From Chryseobacterium sp. (GTDB lineage: Bacteria; Bacteroidota; Bacteroidia; Flavobacteriales; Weeksellaceae), in contig NZ_CP044507.1 in NCBI RefSeq assembly GCF_008831505.1, positions 1,240,001 through 1,304,000 of the forward strand: DNA of 64,000 nucleotides, read 5' to 3'. Under the pieces are notes generated by a model, which worked only from the letters and a program-made list of their open reading frames with translations, did no database searches and had not been told where the DNA came from. The position numbers were made by a program, and so were the translations under genes. The stretch's first letter is position 1. Each line of letters starts with the position of its first letter. Below, in pieces: positions 36,874 through 44,581 of this stretch.

Positions 36874-36901
36874 AAAAAAACCGTCTCGCAAAGCAAGACG
36901 G
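36874..36901 (-). terminator. Terminator of the capA-like gene
   Basis: On the minus strand CCGTCT-TGCTTTGCG-AGACGG followed by seven T, 25 bases after the stop codon. Confidence 0.85.
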
Positions 36902-36925
36902 TCAGTTAAATAGGAGCGGGTTGGG

Positions 36926-38200
36926 TTAATCTGCCTTAAAAGACAGGCCCTGTTCTTCCAGAAGTTTTCTTTCCTGCTCTTTATACACGCCGGAAGTCAG
37001 TTTATCATGAATGGCATCGAAGGCATCCAGCGTTTCGTTGATTTCAGCATCTGTGTGCGAGGCAGTAGGAATAAGTCTCAGCAGGATCATTCCCTTTGGA
37101 ATCACCGGATAGATGACCACTGAAGTAAAGATGCCGTAGTTTTCACGCAGGTCCTTCACCAGCATTGTCGCTTCTACAGTAGATCCCTGCATCATCACCG
37201 GCGTAACACATGTATTGGTATTACCCAGGTTAAAGCCTCTTTCAGCCAGACCGTTCTGCAGCTTGTTTACATTTTCCCAAAGTTTATCTTTGATCTCCGG
37301 TCTTGTACGCAGCAGTTCCAGTCTTTTCAGGCCACCTATTACCATCGGCATGGTAAGCGATTTAGCGAAAACCTGTGAACGTAAGTTATATTTAAGGATT
37401 CTGATAATCTCTTTGTCACCCGCGATAAATGCGCCGAATCCTGCCATTGATTTGGCAAAAGTGGAGAAATAGATATCGATCTGCTCCTGGCAGCCCTGTT
37501 CTTCACCGGCACCCGCACCCGTTTTCCCTAAAGTACCGAAACCATGGGCATCATCAACTAACAGGCGGAAATTGAATTTGGATTTAAGGTCGCATATTTC
37601 CTTCAGTTTACCCTGCATACCGCGCATCCCGAAAACACCTTCTGTAATCACCAGGATACCGCCGCCGTGTTCTTCGGCAACTTTTGTAGCTCGTGCCAGG
37701 TTCTTCTCCAGACTGGCTATATCGTTATGCTTGAAGGTAAAGCTTTTACCCATATGCAAACGCACACCGTCTACGATACAGGCATGAGAATCTGCATCAT
37801 AAACAATTACATCATGACGGGAAACAAGCGCATCAATAGTAGATACCATTCCCTGGTAACCAAAATTAAGCAGGTAGGCAGCTTCTTTTCCAACGAATTC
37901 CGCCAGTTCACTTTCCAGTTGCTGATGCTGTGCAGTCTCGCCGGACATGGCACGCGCACCCATAGGATAAAACATTCCATATTCCGCAGCGGCTTTTGCA
38001 TCGGCTTCAAGCACTTCAGGGTGATTGCAGAGTCCCAGGTAGTCATTGGCACTCCAGAAAACAACCTCACGTCCCTGAAATTGCATACGGGGTCCTATAG
38101 GTCCTTCCAGTTTAGGAAATACAAAATAACCTTCTGCGTAATCTGCAAACTGTCCCAGGGGTCCGGGATTCTGTTTGATACGTTCAAAAATATCTACCAT
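36926..38200 (-). CDS. Alpha-oxoamine synthase, probable cysteate-C-fatty acyltransferase (sulfonolipid synthesis)
   Basis: 424 residues, PLP-dependent family of KBL/BioF/SPT. The PLP Lys250 is in STFAKSMAGFGAF, and the cofactor-ring aspartate region is VDDAHGFGTLGKTG (about 215-228). The N-terminus FPKLEGPIGPRMQFQGREVVFWSAND differs from Kbl and BioF. The next gene upstream on this strand is a cysteate synthase-like PLP enzyme. In Bacteroidetes that pair (CapA/SulA with CapB) condenses cysteate with an acyl thioester to make 3-keto-capnine, the base of sulfonolipids. The assignment rests mainly on context; another acyl-CoA/amino acid condensation remains possible. Confidence 0.72.
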   Translation of the reverse strand: MVDIFERIKQNPGPLGQFADYAEGYFVFPKLEGPIGPRMQFQGREVVFWSANDYLGLCNHPEVLEADAKAAAEYGMFYPMGARAMSGETAQHQQLESELAEFVGKEAAYLLNFGYQGMVSTIDALVSRHDVIVYDADSHACIVDGVRLHMGKSFTFKHNDIASLEKNLARATKVAEEHGGGILVITEGVFGMRGMQGKLKEICDLKSKFNFRLLVDDAHGFGTLGKTGAGAGEEQGCQEQIDIYFSTFAKSMAGFGAFIAGDKEIIRILKYNLRSQVFAKSLTMPMVIGGLKRLELLRTRPEIKDKLWENVNKLQNGLAERGFNLGNTNTCVTPVMMQGSTVEATMLVKDLRENYGIFTSVVIYPVIPKGMILLRLIPTASHTDAEINETLDAFDAIHDKLTSGVYKEQERKLLEEQGLSFKAD

Positions 38201-38232
38201 TTAATTTGGGTTTATTGTAAAAATATTGGCTG

Positions 38233-38240
38233 CAAAGTTA
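38233..38240 (-). promoter_or_regulatory. -7 box of the capA-like gene
   Basis: TAACTTTG on the minus strand matches TAnnTTTG, 32 bases before the start codon. With the terminator just upstream it implies that capA is transcribed independently of capB. Confidence 0.55.
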
Positions 38241-38255
38241 GCTAAAATGATACGT

Positions 38256-38287
38256 AAAAAAAAGCCTTTTGCGCACTGCAAAAGGCT
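38256..38287 (-). terminator. Terminator of the capB-like gene
   Basis: On the minus strand AGCCTTTTGC-AGTGC-GCAAAAGGCT followed by eight T, 17 bases after the stop codon. Confidence 0.88.
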
Positions 38288-38304
38288 GTATAAAAGAGAT
38301 GTTC

Positions 38305-39342
38305 TTATTTGATGTATTCGGTCTTGAAAACTTCGTCGTAGTTATGTACGCAATTGTTCACAAAACCCTGCTGAGCCATCCACTCGTCGCTGTATACCTT
38401 GGTGATGTATCTTGATCCGTGATCCGGAAAGATCAGCACAACCACCTCGTCGGGTCCGAAAGGATGAGCCTGAGCGTACTGAATCAGTCCCTGGGTTACG
38501 GCACCACAGGTGTAACCGCCCATAATTGCCTCCTTCAGTGCAATTTCTCTGGTACGGTAGGCCGACATTTCGTCATTCACCTTTACAAACTGGTCAATCT
38601 GGTCAAAAAGCAATGCCGAAGGAATCAAATTTTTACCCATTCCTTCAATCTGATATGGCTTGATATCCAGTGGATTAATCTCACCGGTTTCATGATAACC
38701 TTTAAGGATGGACCCGTCTGCATCTACACCTATAATCTTGATGTCAGGATTTTTCTCCCTAAGGAATTTAGCAGATCCGGAGAGTGTACCGCCCGTACCT
38801 GTGCAGGCAAAGACATGAGTTACTTTACCTTCAGTTTGCTCCCAGATTTCGGGACCGGTAGTCTGGTAATGGGCATCTATATTGAGCTCGTTAAAATATT
38901 GATTGATATAAACGGAGTTGGGAGTTTCCGAAGCAATTCTTTTGGCTACCTCATAGTAAGAGCGCGGATCGTCTGCAGGTACATTTGCAGGGCAAACATA
39001 AACCTGAGCGCCCAGAGCTTTCAGATAGGCAATTTTTTCCGCTTTCGTCTTGTCACTAACGGCAAGTATGCACTTATAACCCTTCACAATGGAAACCATA
39101 GCAACCGAAAATCCTGTATTTCCGGAGGTGGTTTCTACGATTACTGATTCAGGAGTCAGAATTCCTTTTTCTTCAGCTTTTTCTATAATATGGAGGGCAA
39201 TCCTGTCTTTAGTGGAATGTCCGGGATTACAGGACTCAAGTTTGGCGTACACCATTGCCGGGATCTCCCTGGTCACATGATTAAGTTTCACCAATGGAGT
39301 ATTTCCGATTAAGCCAAGAATATTATCGTAAACATTACTCAT
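38305..39342 (-). CDS. PLP-dependent cysteine-synthase-like enzyme, probable cysteate synthase
   Basis: 345 residues, fold type II PLP enzyme. PLP Lys45 lies in ESCNPGHSTKDR; true cysteine synthases and CBS have NPGGSVKDR-like sequences, so the substrate loop is changed. TTSGNTG (71-77) and GTGGTLSG bind cofactor and phosphate. There is no CBS or regulatory domain. Its place directly upstream of the CapA-like gene matches the cysteate synthase (from O-phosphoserine and sulfite) of sulfonolipid-making Bacteroidetes. A role in cysteine or cystathionine synthesis is the alternative. The C-terminal tail after GSRYITKVYSDEWM is family-like. Confidence 0.75.
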   Translation of the reverse strand: MSNVYDNILGLIGNTPLVKLNHVTREIPAMVYAKLESCNPGHSTKDRIALHIIEKAEEKGILTPESVIVETTSGNTGFSVAMVSIVKGYKCILAVSDKTKAEKIAYLKALGAQVYVCPANVPADDPRSYYEVAKRIASETPNSVYINQYFNELNIDAHYQTTGPEIWEQTEGKVTHVFACTGTGGTLSGSAKFLREKNPDIKIIGVDADGSILKGYHETGEINPLDIKPYQIEGMGKNLIPSALLFDQIDQFVKVNDEMSAYRTREIALKEAIMGGYTCGAVTQGLIQYAQAHPFGPDEVVVLIFPDHGSRYITKVYSDEWMAQQGFVNNCVHNYDEVFKTEYIK

Positions 39343-39541
39343 TAAATATATTTTTTCTCAAAAAAATCATCGACAAAAATACAAAAAAAAGTATTAGGAA
39401 ATAATTTCCTGATGCTTTTAAGACTGAGGTTTCTTTTCATAGTAGCAGGCTGCCAGCAAATATTACACCATCACTTTATCTGAGAACAAACGGAGGATAA
39501 ATGCCGGAAAAATACTATTTTCGCATGATTTGTAAATTATT

Positions 39542-42500
39542 ATGAAAAACTGGACATTTAAGAAATGGAATACGGTGTTGGGATGGGTAATTTTTGGAAT
39601 TGCCTTTCTAACCTACCTCTCAACTGTTGAACCTAATTTAAGCTTCTGGGATGCCGGAGAATATATTGCCTCTGCGGTAAAACTCGAAGTGACCCATGCG
39701 CCGGGTGCAGCACTCTTCCAGCTTGTGGGAGCTGTGGCGGGACTGTTCGCTTTCGGAAACGGTGCCAATTATTCAATCATCATCAACTCAATGTCGGCGC
39801 TGTTCAGTGCTTTTACTATTCTTTTTCTGTTTTGGACCATTACACATCTTGTGCGCCGCCTGCTGAATAAAGATTTTGAAGAAGTGACCGTGCACGAGGA
39901 AATCTCAATCCTTTTTGCCGGCGCCATTGGAGCCCTGTGCTTTACATTTTCTGATACTTTCTGGTTTTCGGCAGTGGAAGGTGAAGTGTACTCCATGGCG
40001 TCCATGTTTATTGCACTGATTGTCTGGCTGATCACCAAATGGGAAAATGAATATGACCAAACCGACAGTCAAAGATGGATAATCCTTATCTTCTTTGTGG
40101 TAGGTCTTTCCGTAGGTGTTCACATGATGGCCATGCTGGCAATTCCGTCTGTCTGTCTTATTTATTATGCGCGCAATTACGAGTTTACCTGGAAAAACTT
40201 TGCCGTGGCAAATGTCCTTACGCTCATTGTCCTGATTCTCGTATTCAAAATCGTCTTCCCGGTGATCATGACCATGTTTGGAAAACTTGAAATATTCTTT
40301 GTGAACGGCCTTGGTTTACCTTTCCATTCCGGGACAATAGCTGCATTCATCCTTATGACTGCGCTATGCTATTTCCTCCTTAACTACAGCGGTAAATCCG
40401 GGAACAGGCTTCTGCAGACCGCATCACTTTCCCTTGTTTTCATGATCATTGGTTTTTCCTGCTGGCTCGTGATTCCGATACGCGCCAATGCAAACCCGCC
40501 AATGAACCTTAACAATCCGGATACCGCCATCGGTATGCTGGATTATTACAACCGCGAACAGTACGGTGACTGGCCTACCTTCTACGGTCAGAACTATACA
40601 GCCAGTCTGGACGCTAACGGTATCCTTAAAAACGAGGACGGAAGTTTCAAAAGTAAAAAAACCGGCGATATTTATGAAAAGGACGAACAGTCGGGCAGCT
40701 ACCGTATCGTAGGCGAGCGTTTTAATTATGTGTATTCGCCAAACCATGTGGGTTTTATGCCGAGGATGTTCAACGATGATAAAAATGTAATGGCCAATTA
40801 CATCAGTATGTATGGTGCACCTGATTTTTCCTTTAATTATGACAACCCGGACATTGCCGACAGTCCTGAGGCACGCAAAATATTTGACGAACTGCGTGCA
40901 AAATATGAAGACGGCTCCATAAGCGTATCGGATTACCTGGAAGTGCGTCCCTACAATCTGATTAATGTTCAGAAACCCTCGCTGGCGCAAAACCTCGATT
41001 ATTTCTTCAGTTTTCAGAATGGTTATTATTTCCTCAGATACCTGATGTGGAATTTTGCCGGAAGGCAGAATGACCTGGAAGGAAATATGGAAAACACCAA
41101 CGGCAATTGGATTTCCGGCATCTCTTTTATTGATGATGCCCGCCTGGGAGACCAGTCCAGGTTACCGGCAAAATTTAAAAATGACAGTACCGTGGCTTTT
41201 TATTTCCTGCCGCTTATCCTGGCTATCATAGGATTTTTCTTTCATCTGAACCGTGATTTCGGCCGCTTTTATGCACTGCTGTCATTATTTGTATTAACAA
41301 GTGTCGGAATTATATTTTATACCGGCGTAAAACCTTTCGAACCAAGAGAGCGTGATTACGCTATGGTGGGATCGTTCTATGCCCTGGCAATTTGGATTGG
41401 TTTGGGAGCTGCTGCTATCCTGTGGTATCTGCAGTCCAAAGTAAAATCCAATGCAGCCAACATTGTAGTGGGAATCCTGCTTCTTGGTATTCCGTTTATG
41501 ATGGGCTTCCAGAATTATGTGCCACATGACAGAAGTGAGCGCTATTCTGCGTATGACTATGCTCATTCCGTCCTGAAATCACTGCCTAAAAACAATATCC
41601 TGTTTGTTTATGGTGATAATGATACTTACCCTGTATGGGGTCTGCAGGAAACAGAAGGCTTCCGCGACGATGTAAAGGTGGTTAATTTCACCCTGCTTTC
41701 AACTCCGTGGAATATTGACCAGGTAAAGCGCCGTACCTATAATTCCAGCCCGGTTCCCGGCACACTGAAGCATGACGACTACCGCGACGGCACCAATGAC
41801 CAGATTGTGGTGTTTGATGCCGAAAATCTGCAGGGTTTCATTCAGAACCAGATACAGAACGGTGCACCTGAAAGTATATTCGCACCATTTACCAAATACA
41901 TCGCTCAGGATTCGATGACCGTAAAGGAAGCTGTAGAATTTATTAAAATGAAAAGCCCTGAAAAAGATGAAATGCTGAAAATGCTTTTCGGTCAGGAAAA
42001 ATATGAGAAATTCAACTTTATCCCTGTTTCCCGTTTCGTGATTCCTGTAAATAAAGCAAATGCGGTGAAATCCGGTGCTATAAAAGCTTCAGATTTGCCC
42101 TCAGCAGTGGATCATATCACGGTTGAATACAGACGCGGTACGATGTTCAAGAACAACCTTATCTTACTGGATATCCTAGCCAACTTCGACTGGAACCGTA
42201 CGATTAACTTCTCCAACGGAGGTGTATATGACAGCGAGAATATATTTTATCTGGACGATTATCTGCAATATGACGGATTCAGTTACCGTCTGGTTCCAAT
42301 TAAAACTTCGGCCAGAGAAGATGGTGAAATGGGCCGTGTGGATCCCGAATCGCTTTATAATGTGGTGAAGAATTTCAGATGGGGTAATTTCAAAGATTTA
42401 GATGTTCATTTTGATCAGACCTCTACTTCAAATATCATGAGCTACCGAAATTCTGCCGGCAGGGCTGCTGAAGCGCTGGCACTATCGGGCCAGAAACAGA

Positions 42501-43027
42501 AAGCGCTGGAAATCCTGGATCTGGTATCCCGCGAAATCCCGGTTTCCAAATACAGTGATCCGCGTTCACTGAGCTCCATTGCCTATGCCTATATCGTAGC
42601 AGGTGAGGAGCAAAAAGGACTTAAGTTGGCAGAGCAGCTGAAAAAGGGAATCTTTGAGGAATATGATTATTATAACAGTCTGACTCCGGCGCAGCAAAAA
42701 TTTGTAGGACGGCAGATGCGTACCAACACGATGGAATATTCCATGGTTGTAGCCGCGGTGAGCGATGCTTATAACAAGACCGGAAAACCGGATAAAGGGT
42801 ATGCTTATTTGGTAAAATCTCTTGAACCTGTGGACAAGCGCTTTAACAGCTTCATCAAAAACCTGGAGCAGATGGGCAGGGAAAAAGCCTACCGTGAAAG
42901 TTCCAAGATTCAGCGGATTACGCCGTTTTACAGTTATCTTTTTGATGTGATGAAGCCCTACGATTCAACCTATGCAAGCGAAAAGGAGGACCAAATCACC
43001 AGAGCAATGATGAGGGTCACCCAATAA
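39542..43027 (+). CDS. DUF2723 membrane protein, TMEM260-like O-glycosyltransferase family
   Basis: 1161 residues. The N-terminal half has about ten membrane helices, and just after the first helix the family motif FWDAGEYIASAVKLEVTHAPGAALFQLVG, an Asp-Glu pair typical of GT-C enzymes. A second membrane block spans about 550-660, followed by a long soluble C-terminal region ending in TPR-like helices (RAAEALALSGQKQKALEIL). Human TMEM260 of this family is a protein O-mannosyltransferase; in flavobacteria a similar role outside the inner membrane is plausible but unproven. It is a single gene with its own terminator. Confidence 0.85.
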   Translation: MKNWTFKKWNTVLGWVIFGIAFLTYLSTVEPNLSFWDAGEYIASAVKLEVTHAPGAALFQLVGAVAGLFAFGNGANYSIIINSMSALFSAFTILFLFWTITHLVRRLLNKDFEEVTVHEEISILFAGAIGALCFTFSDTFWFSAVEGEVYSMASMFIALIVWLITKWENEYDQTDSQRWIILIFFVVGLSVGVHMMAMLAIPSVCLIYYARNYEFTWKNFAVANVLTLIVLILVFKIVFPVIMTMFGKLEIFFVNGLGLPFHSGTIAAFILMTALCYFLLNYSGKSGNRLLQTASLSLVFMIIGFSCWLVIPIRANANPPMNLNNPDTAIGMLDYYNREQYGDWPTFYGQNYTASLDANGILKNEDGSFKSKKTGDIYEKDEQSGSYRIVGERFNYVYSPNHVGFMPRMFNDDKNVMANYISMYGAPDFSFNYDNPDIADSPEARKIFDELRAKYEDGSISVSDYLEVRPYNLINVQKPSLAQNLDYFFSFQNGYYFLRYLMWNFAGRQNDLEGNMENTNGNWISGISFIDDARLGDQSRLPAKFKNDSTVAFYFLPLILAIIGFFFHLNRDFGRFYALLSLFVLTSVGIIFYTGVKPFEPRERDYAMVGSFYALAIWIGLGAAAILWYLQSKVKSNAANIVVGILLLGIPFMMGFQNYVPHDRSERYSAYDYAHSVLKSLPKNNILFVYGDNDTYPVWGLQETEGFRDDVKVVNFTLLSTPWNIDQVKRRTYNSSPVPGTLKHDDYRDGTNDQIVVFDAENLQGFIQNQIQNGAPESIFAPFTKYIAQDSMTVKEAVEFIKMKSPEKDEMLKMLFGQEKYEKFNFIPVSRFVIPVNKANAVKSGAIKASDLPSAVDHITVEYRRGTMFKNNLILLDILANFDWNRTINFSNGGVYDSENIFYLDDYLQYDGFSYRLVPIKTSAREDGEMGRVDPESLYNVVKNFRWGNFKDLDVHFDQTSTSNIMSYRNSAGRAAEALALSGQKQKALEILDLVSREIPVSKYSDPRSLSSIAYAYIVAGEEQKGLKLAEQLKKGIFEEYDYYNSLTPAQQKFVGRQMRTNTMEYSMVVAAVSDAYNKTGKPDKGYAYLVKSLEPVDKRFNSFIKNLEQMGREKAYRESSKIQRITPFYSYLFDVMKPYDSTYASEKEDQITRAMMRVTQ

Positions 43028-43049
43028 TTACCCTTACAATTAATCACAG

Positions 43050-43071
43050 GCGGACTTCAGTCCGCTTTTTT
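43050..43071 (+). terminator. Terminator of the DUF2723 gene
   Basis: GCGGAC-TTCA-GTCCGC followed by six T, 23 bases after the stop codon. Confidence 0.9.
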
Positions 43072-43077
43072 ATTGGC

Positions 43078-43085
43078 TATATTTG
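43078..43085 (+). promoter_or_regulatory. -7 box before the DUF1697 gene
   Basis: TATATTTG matches TAnnTTTG, 25 bases before the ATG. Its -33 region would fall in the upstream terminator, so the promoter is probably weak. Confidence 0.45.
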
Positions 43086-43110
43086 TATTTAAATCTTTTG
43101 TAAAACCTGT

Positions 43111-43638
43111 ATGAAATACTGTGCCTTCCTGCGCGGAGTGAATGTAAACGGGACTTCCATGAAAATGGCAGAAGTTTGCAGCGTGTTTGAATCAGTTGGA
43201 ATGGAGCAGGTAACATCTGTACTTGCTTCCGGTAACATTCTTTTTTTATCAGAAAAGAATCCTGAAATAATTAAAGCAGAACTTGAAAAAGCCATGTCCG
43301 CTCATTTCAATTATGAAGCTTATGTGTTTCTGCGGAATGAGAATGAAATTGCGGACATGATTTCCCAAAATCCTTTTGAAGCTGACGCCGATTTTCACAC
43401 CTATATTTTTGTGGTACAGGCTGACATCGAAAAAGAATTGCTCGATATCTTCAATAAATCGTCAAAAAGTAAAGATGAAAAAGGGCAGGTGGTAAACAGC
43501 ACATTCTATTGGCAGGTATCTAAAGGGAATACTCTGGAAAGTCAGTTTGGAAAGGTATTGGGCCGGAAATCGCTGAAAGATAAACTGACCAGCCGCAATG
43601 TGAACACTTTTGTTAAGATTTCAAACAAATTCAAATAA
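43111..43638 (+). CDS. DUF1697 family protein
   Basis: 175 residues, no signal peptide. The start YCAFLRGVNVNGTSMKMAE and the block VTSVLASGNILFLSEKN are diagnostic of DUF1697, and the end KDKLTSRNVNTFVKI also fits. The family is widespread, cytoplasmic and uncharacterised. It is located between the DUF2723 gene and kdsA with no clear operon link. Confidence 0.9.
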   Translation: MKYCAFLRGVNVNGTSMKMAEVCSVFESVGMEQVTSVLASGNILFLSEKNPEIIKAELEKAMSAHFNYEAYVFLRNENEIADMISQNPFEADADFHTYIFVVQADIEKELLDIFNKSSKSKDEKGQVVNSTFYWQVSKGNTLESQFGKVLGRKSLKDKLTSRNVNTFVKISNKFK

Positions 43639-43730
43639 ATTATAGGAACTGAAACATTGTAAAGCCTTACTACAGACTCAATTTTAGTATTTTTAACCCT
43701 TATCAATTATTACCTTATAAGTCTATCAAA

Positions 43731-44540
43731 ATGATTCAACATCTAAATAACATCCATCATTCAGACTCCACCAACTTTTTCCTGATCGCAGGTCCCTGTA
43801 TTATTGAAGGCGAAGACATGGCACTCAGGATTGCCGAGAAAGTGATTACCATTACCGATAAATATAAGATTCCTTACATCTTCAAAGGGAGCTTTAAGAA
43901 AGCCAACCGCAGCCGGGTAGACAGTTTTACGACCATTGGCGAAGAAAAATCCCTTGAAATTCTGAGAAAAGTGGGGGAAACTTTCAATATTCCAACAACT
44001 ACCGACATTCATGAGAACGATCATGCAGCGCTGGCGGCGCAGTACGTAGATGTTCTCCAGATTCCGGCATTCCTGGTAAGGCAAACGGATCTGTTGGTTG
44101 CGGCGGCTAAAACCGGTAAATGTGTGACGCTGAAAAAAGGGCAGTTCCTTTCGCCCGAAGCCATGAAGTTTGCCGTAGAGAAAGTTACTGATTCCGGGAA
44201 CACGAAAACAGCGATTATTGAAAGAGGAAACTCCTTTGGATATTCAGACCTGGTGGTAGACTTCCGCGGAATCCCGACCATGCAGCAATATGCACCCGTG
44301 ATCCTGGATGTCACACACTCTCTTCAGCAGCCTAATCAAAGTTCCGGCGTTACAGGAGGCCGACCGGAACTCATTGAAACCATAGCAAAGGCTGGAATCG
44401 CTGTGGGGGCCGACGGTCTTTTCATCGAAACTCATCCAGACCCGAGTTGTGCAATGTCAGACGGTGCCAATATGCTAAAACTGGACCGACTGGATGATCT
44501 GCTGCAAAAACTGACGCGCATACGCGAAGCTATCCTGTAA
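43731..44540 (+). CDS. kdsA: 3-deoxy-8-phosphooctulonate synthase KdsA
   Basis: 269 residues. The barrel start FLIAGPCIIEGEDMALRIA, the PEP-binding FKGSFKKANRSR, TTTDIHEND and the end MSDGANMLKLDRL are typical. It condenses PEP with arabinose 5-phosphate, the first committed step towards Kdo of lipopolysaccharide. The family has metal-dependent and independent forms; the Asn in KGSFKKANR suggests the non-metal type, but Cys is not seen at the usual metal site and I did not check further. kdsB is elsewhere at 25464. Confidence 0.95.
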   Translation: MIQHLNNIHHSDSTNFFLIAGPCIIEGEDMALRIAEKVITITDKYKIPYIFKGSFKKANRSRVDSFTTIGEEKSLEILRKVGETFNIPTTTDIHENDHAALAAQYVDVLQIPAFLVRQTDLLVAAAKTGKCVTLKKGQFLSPEAMKFAVEKVTDSGNTKTAIIERGNSFGYSDLVVDFRGIPTMQQYAPVILDVTHSLQQPNQSSGVTGGRPELIETIAKAGIAVGADGLFIETHPDPSCAMSDGANMLKLDRLDDLLQKLTRIREAIL

Positions 44541-44581
44541 TTCAGTTAATTTTTATAAATTTAGTTCCTAAAATTCGCGAC

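Noticed and set aside
36926-38200. Glycine C-acetyltransferase (Kbl) or BioF
   Set aside because: N-terminus and length differ, there is no tdh or bio gene nearby, and the neighbour points to cysteate.
38419-39147. 242-residue open frame opposite the cysteate-synthase-like gene
   Set aside because: Shadow of a well-supported gene, with no signal or domain of its own.
38305-39342. Ordinary cysteine synthase or cystathionine beta-synthase
   Set aside because: PLP loop differs (NPGHSTKDR), no CBS domain, and it neighbours the alpha-oxoamine synthase as in sulfonolipid loci; kept only as an alternative.
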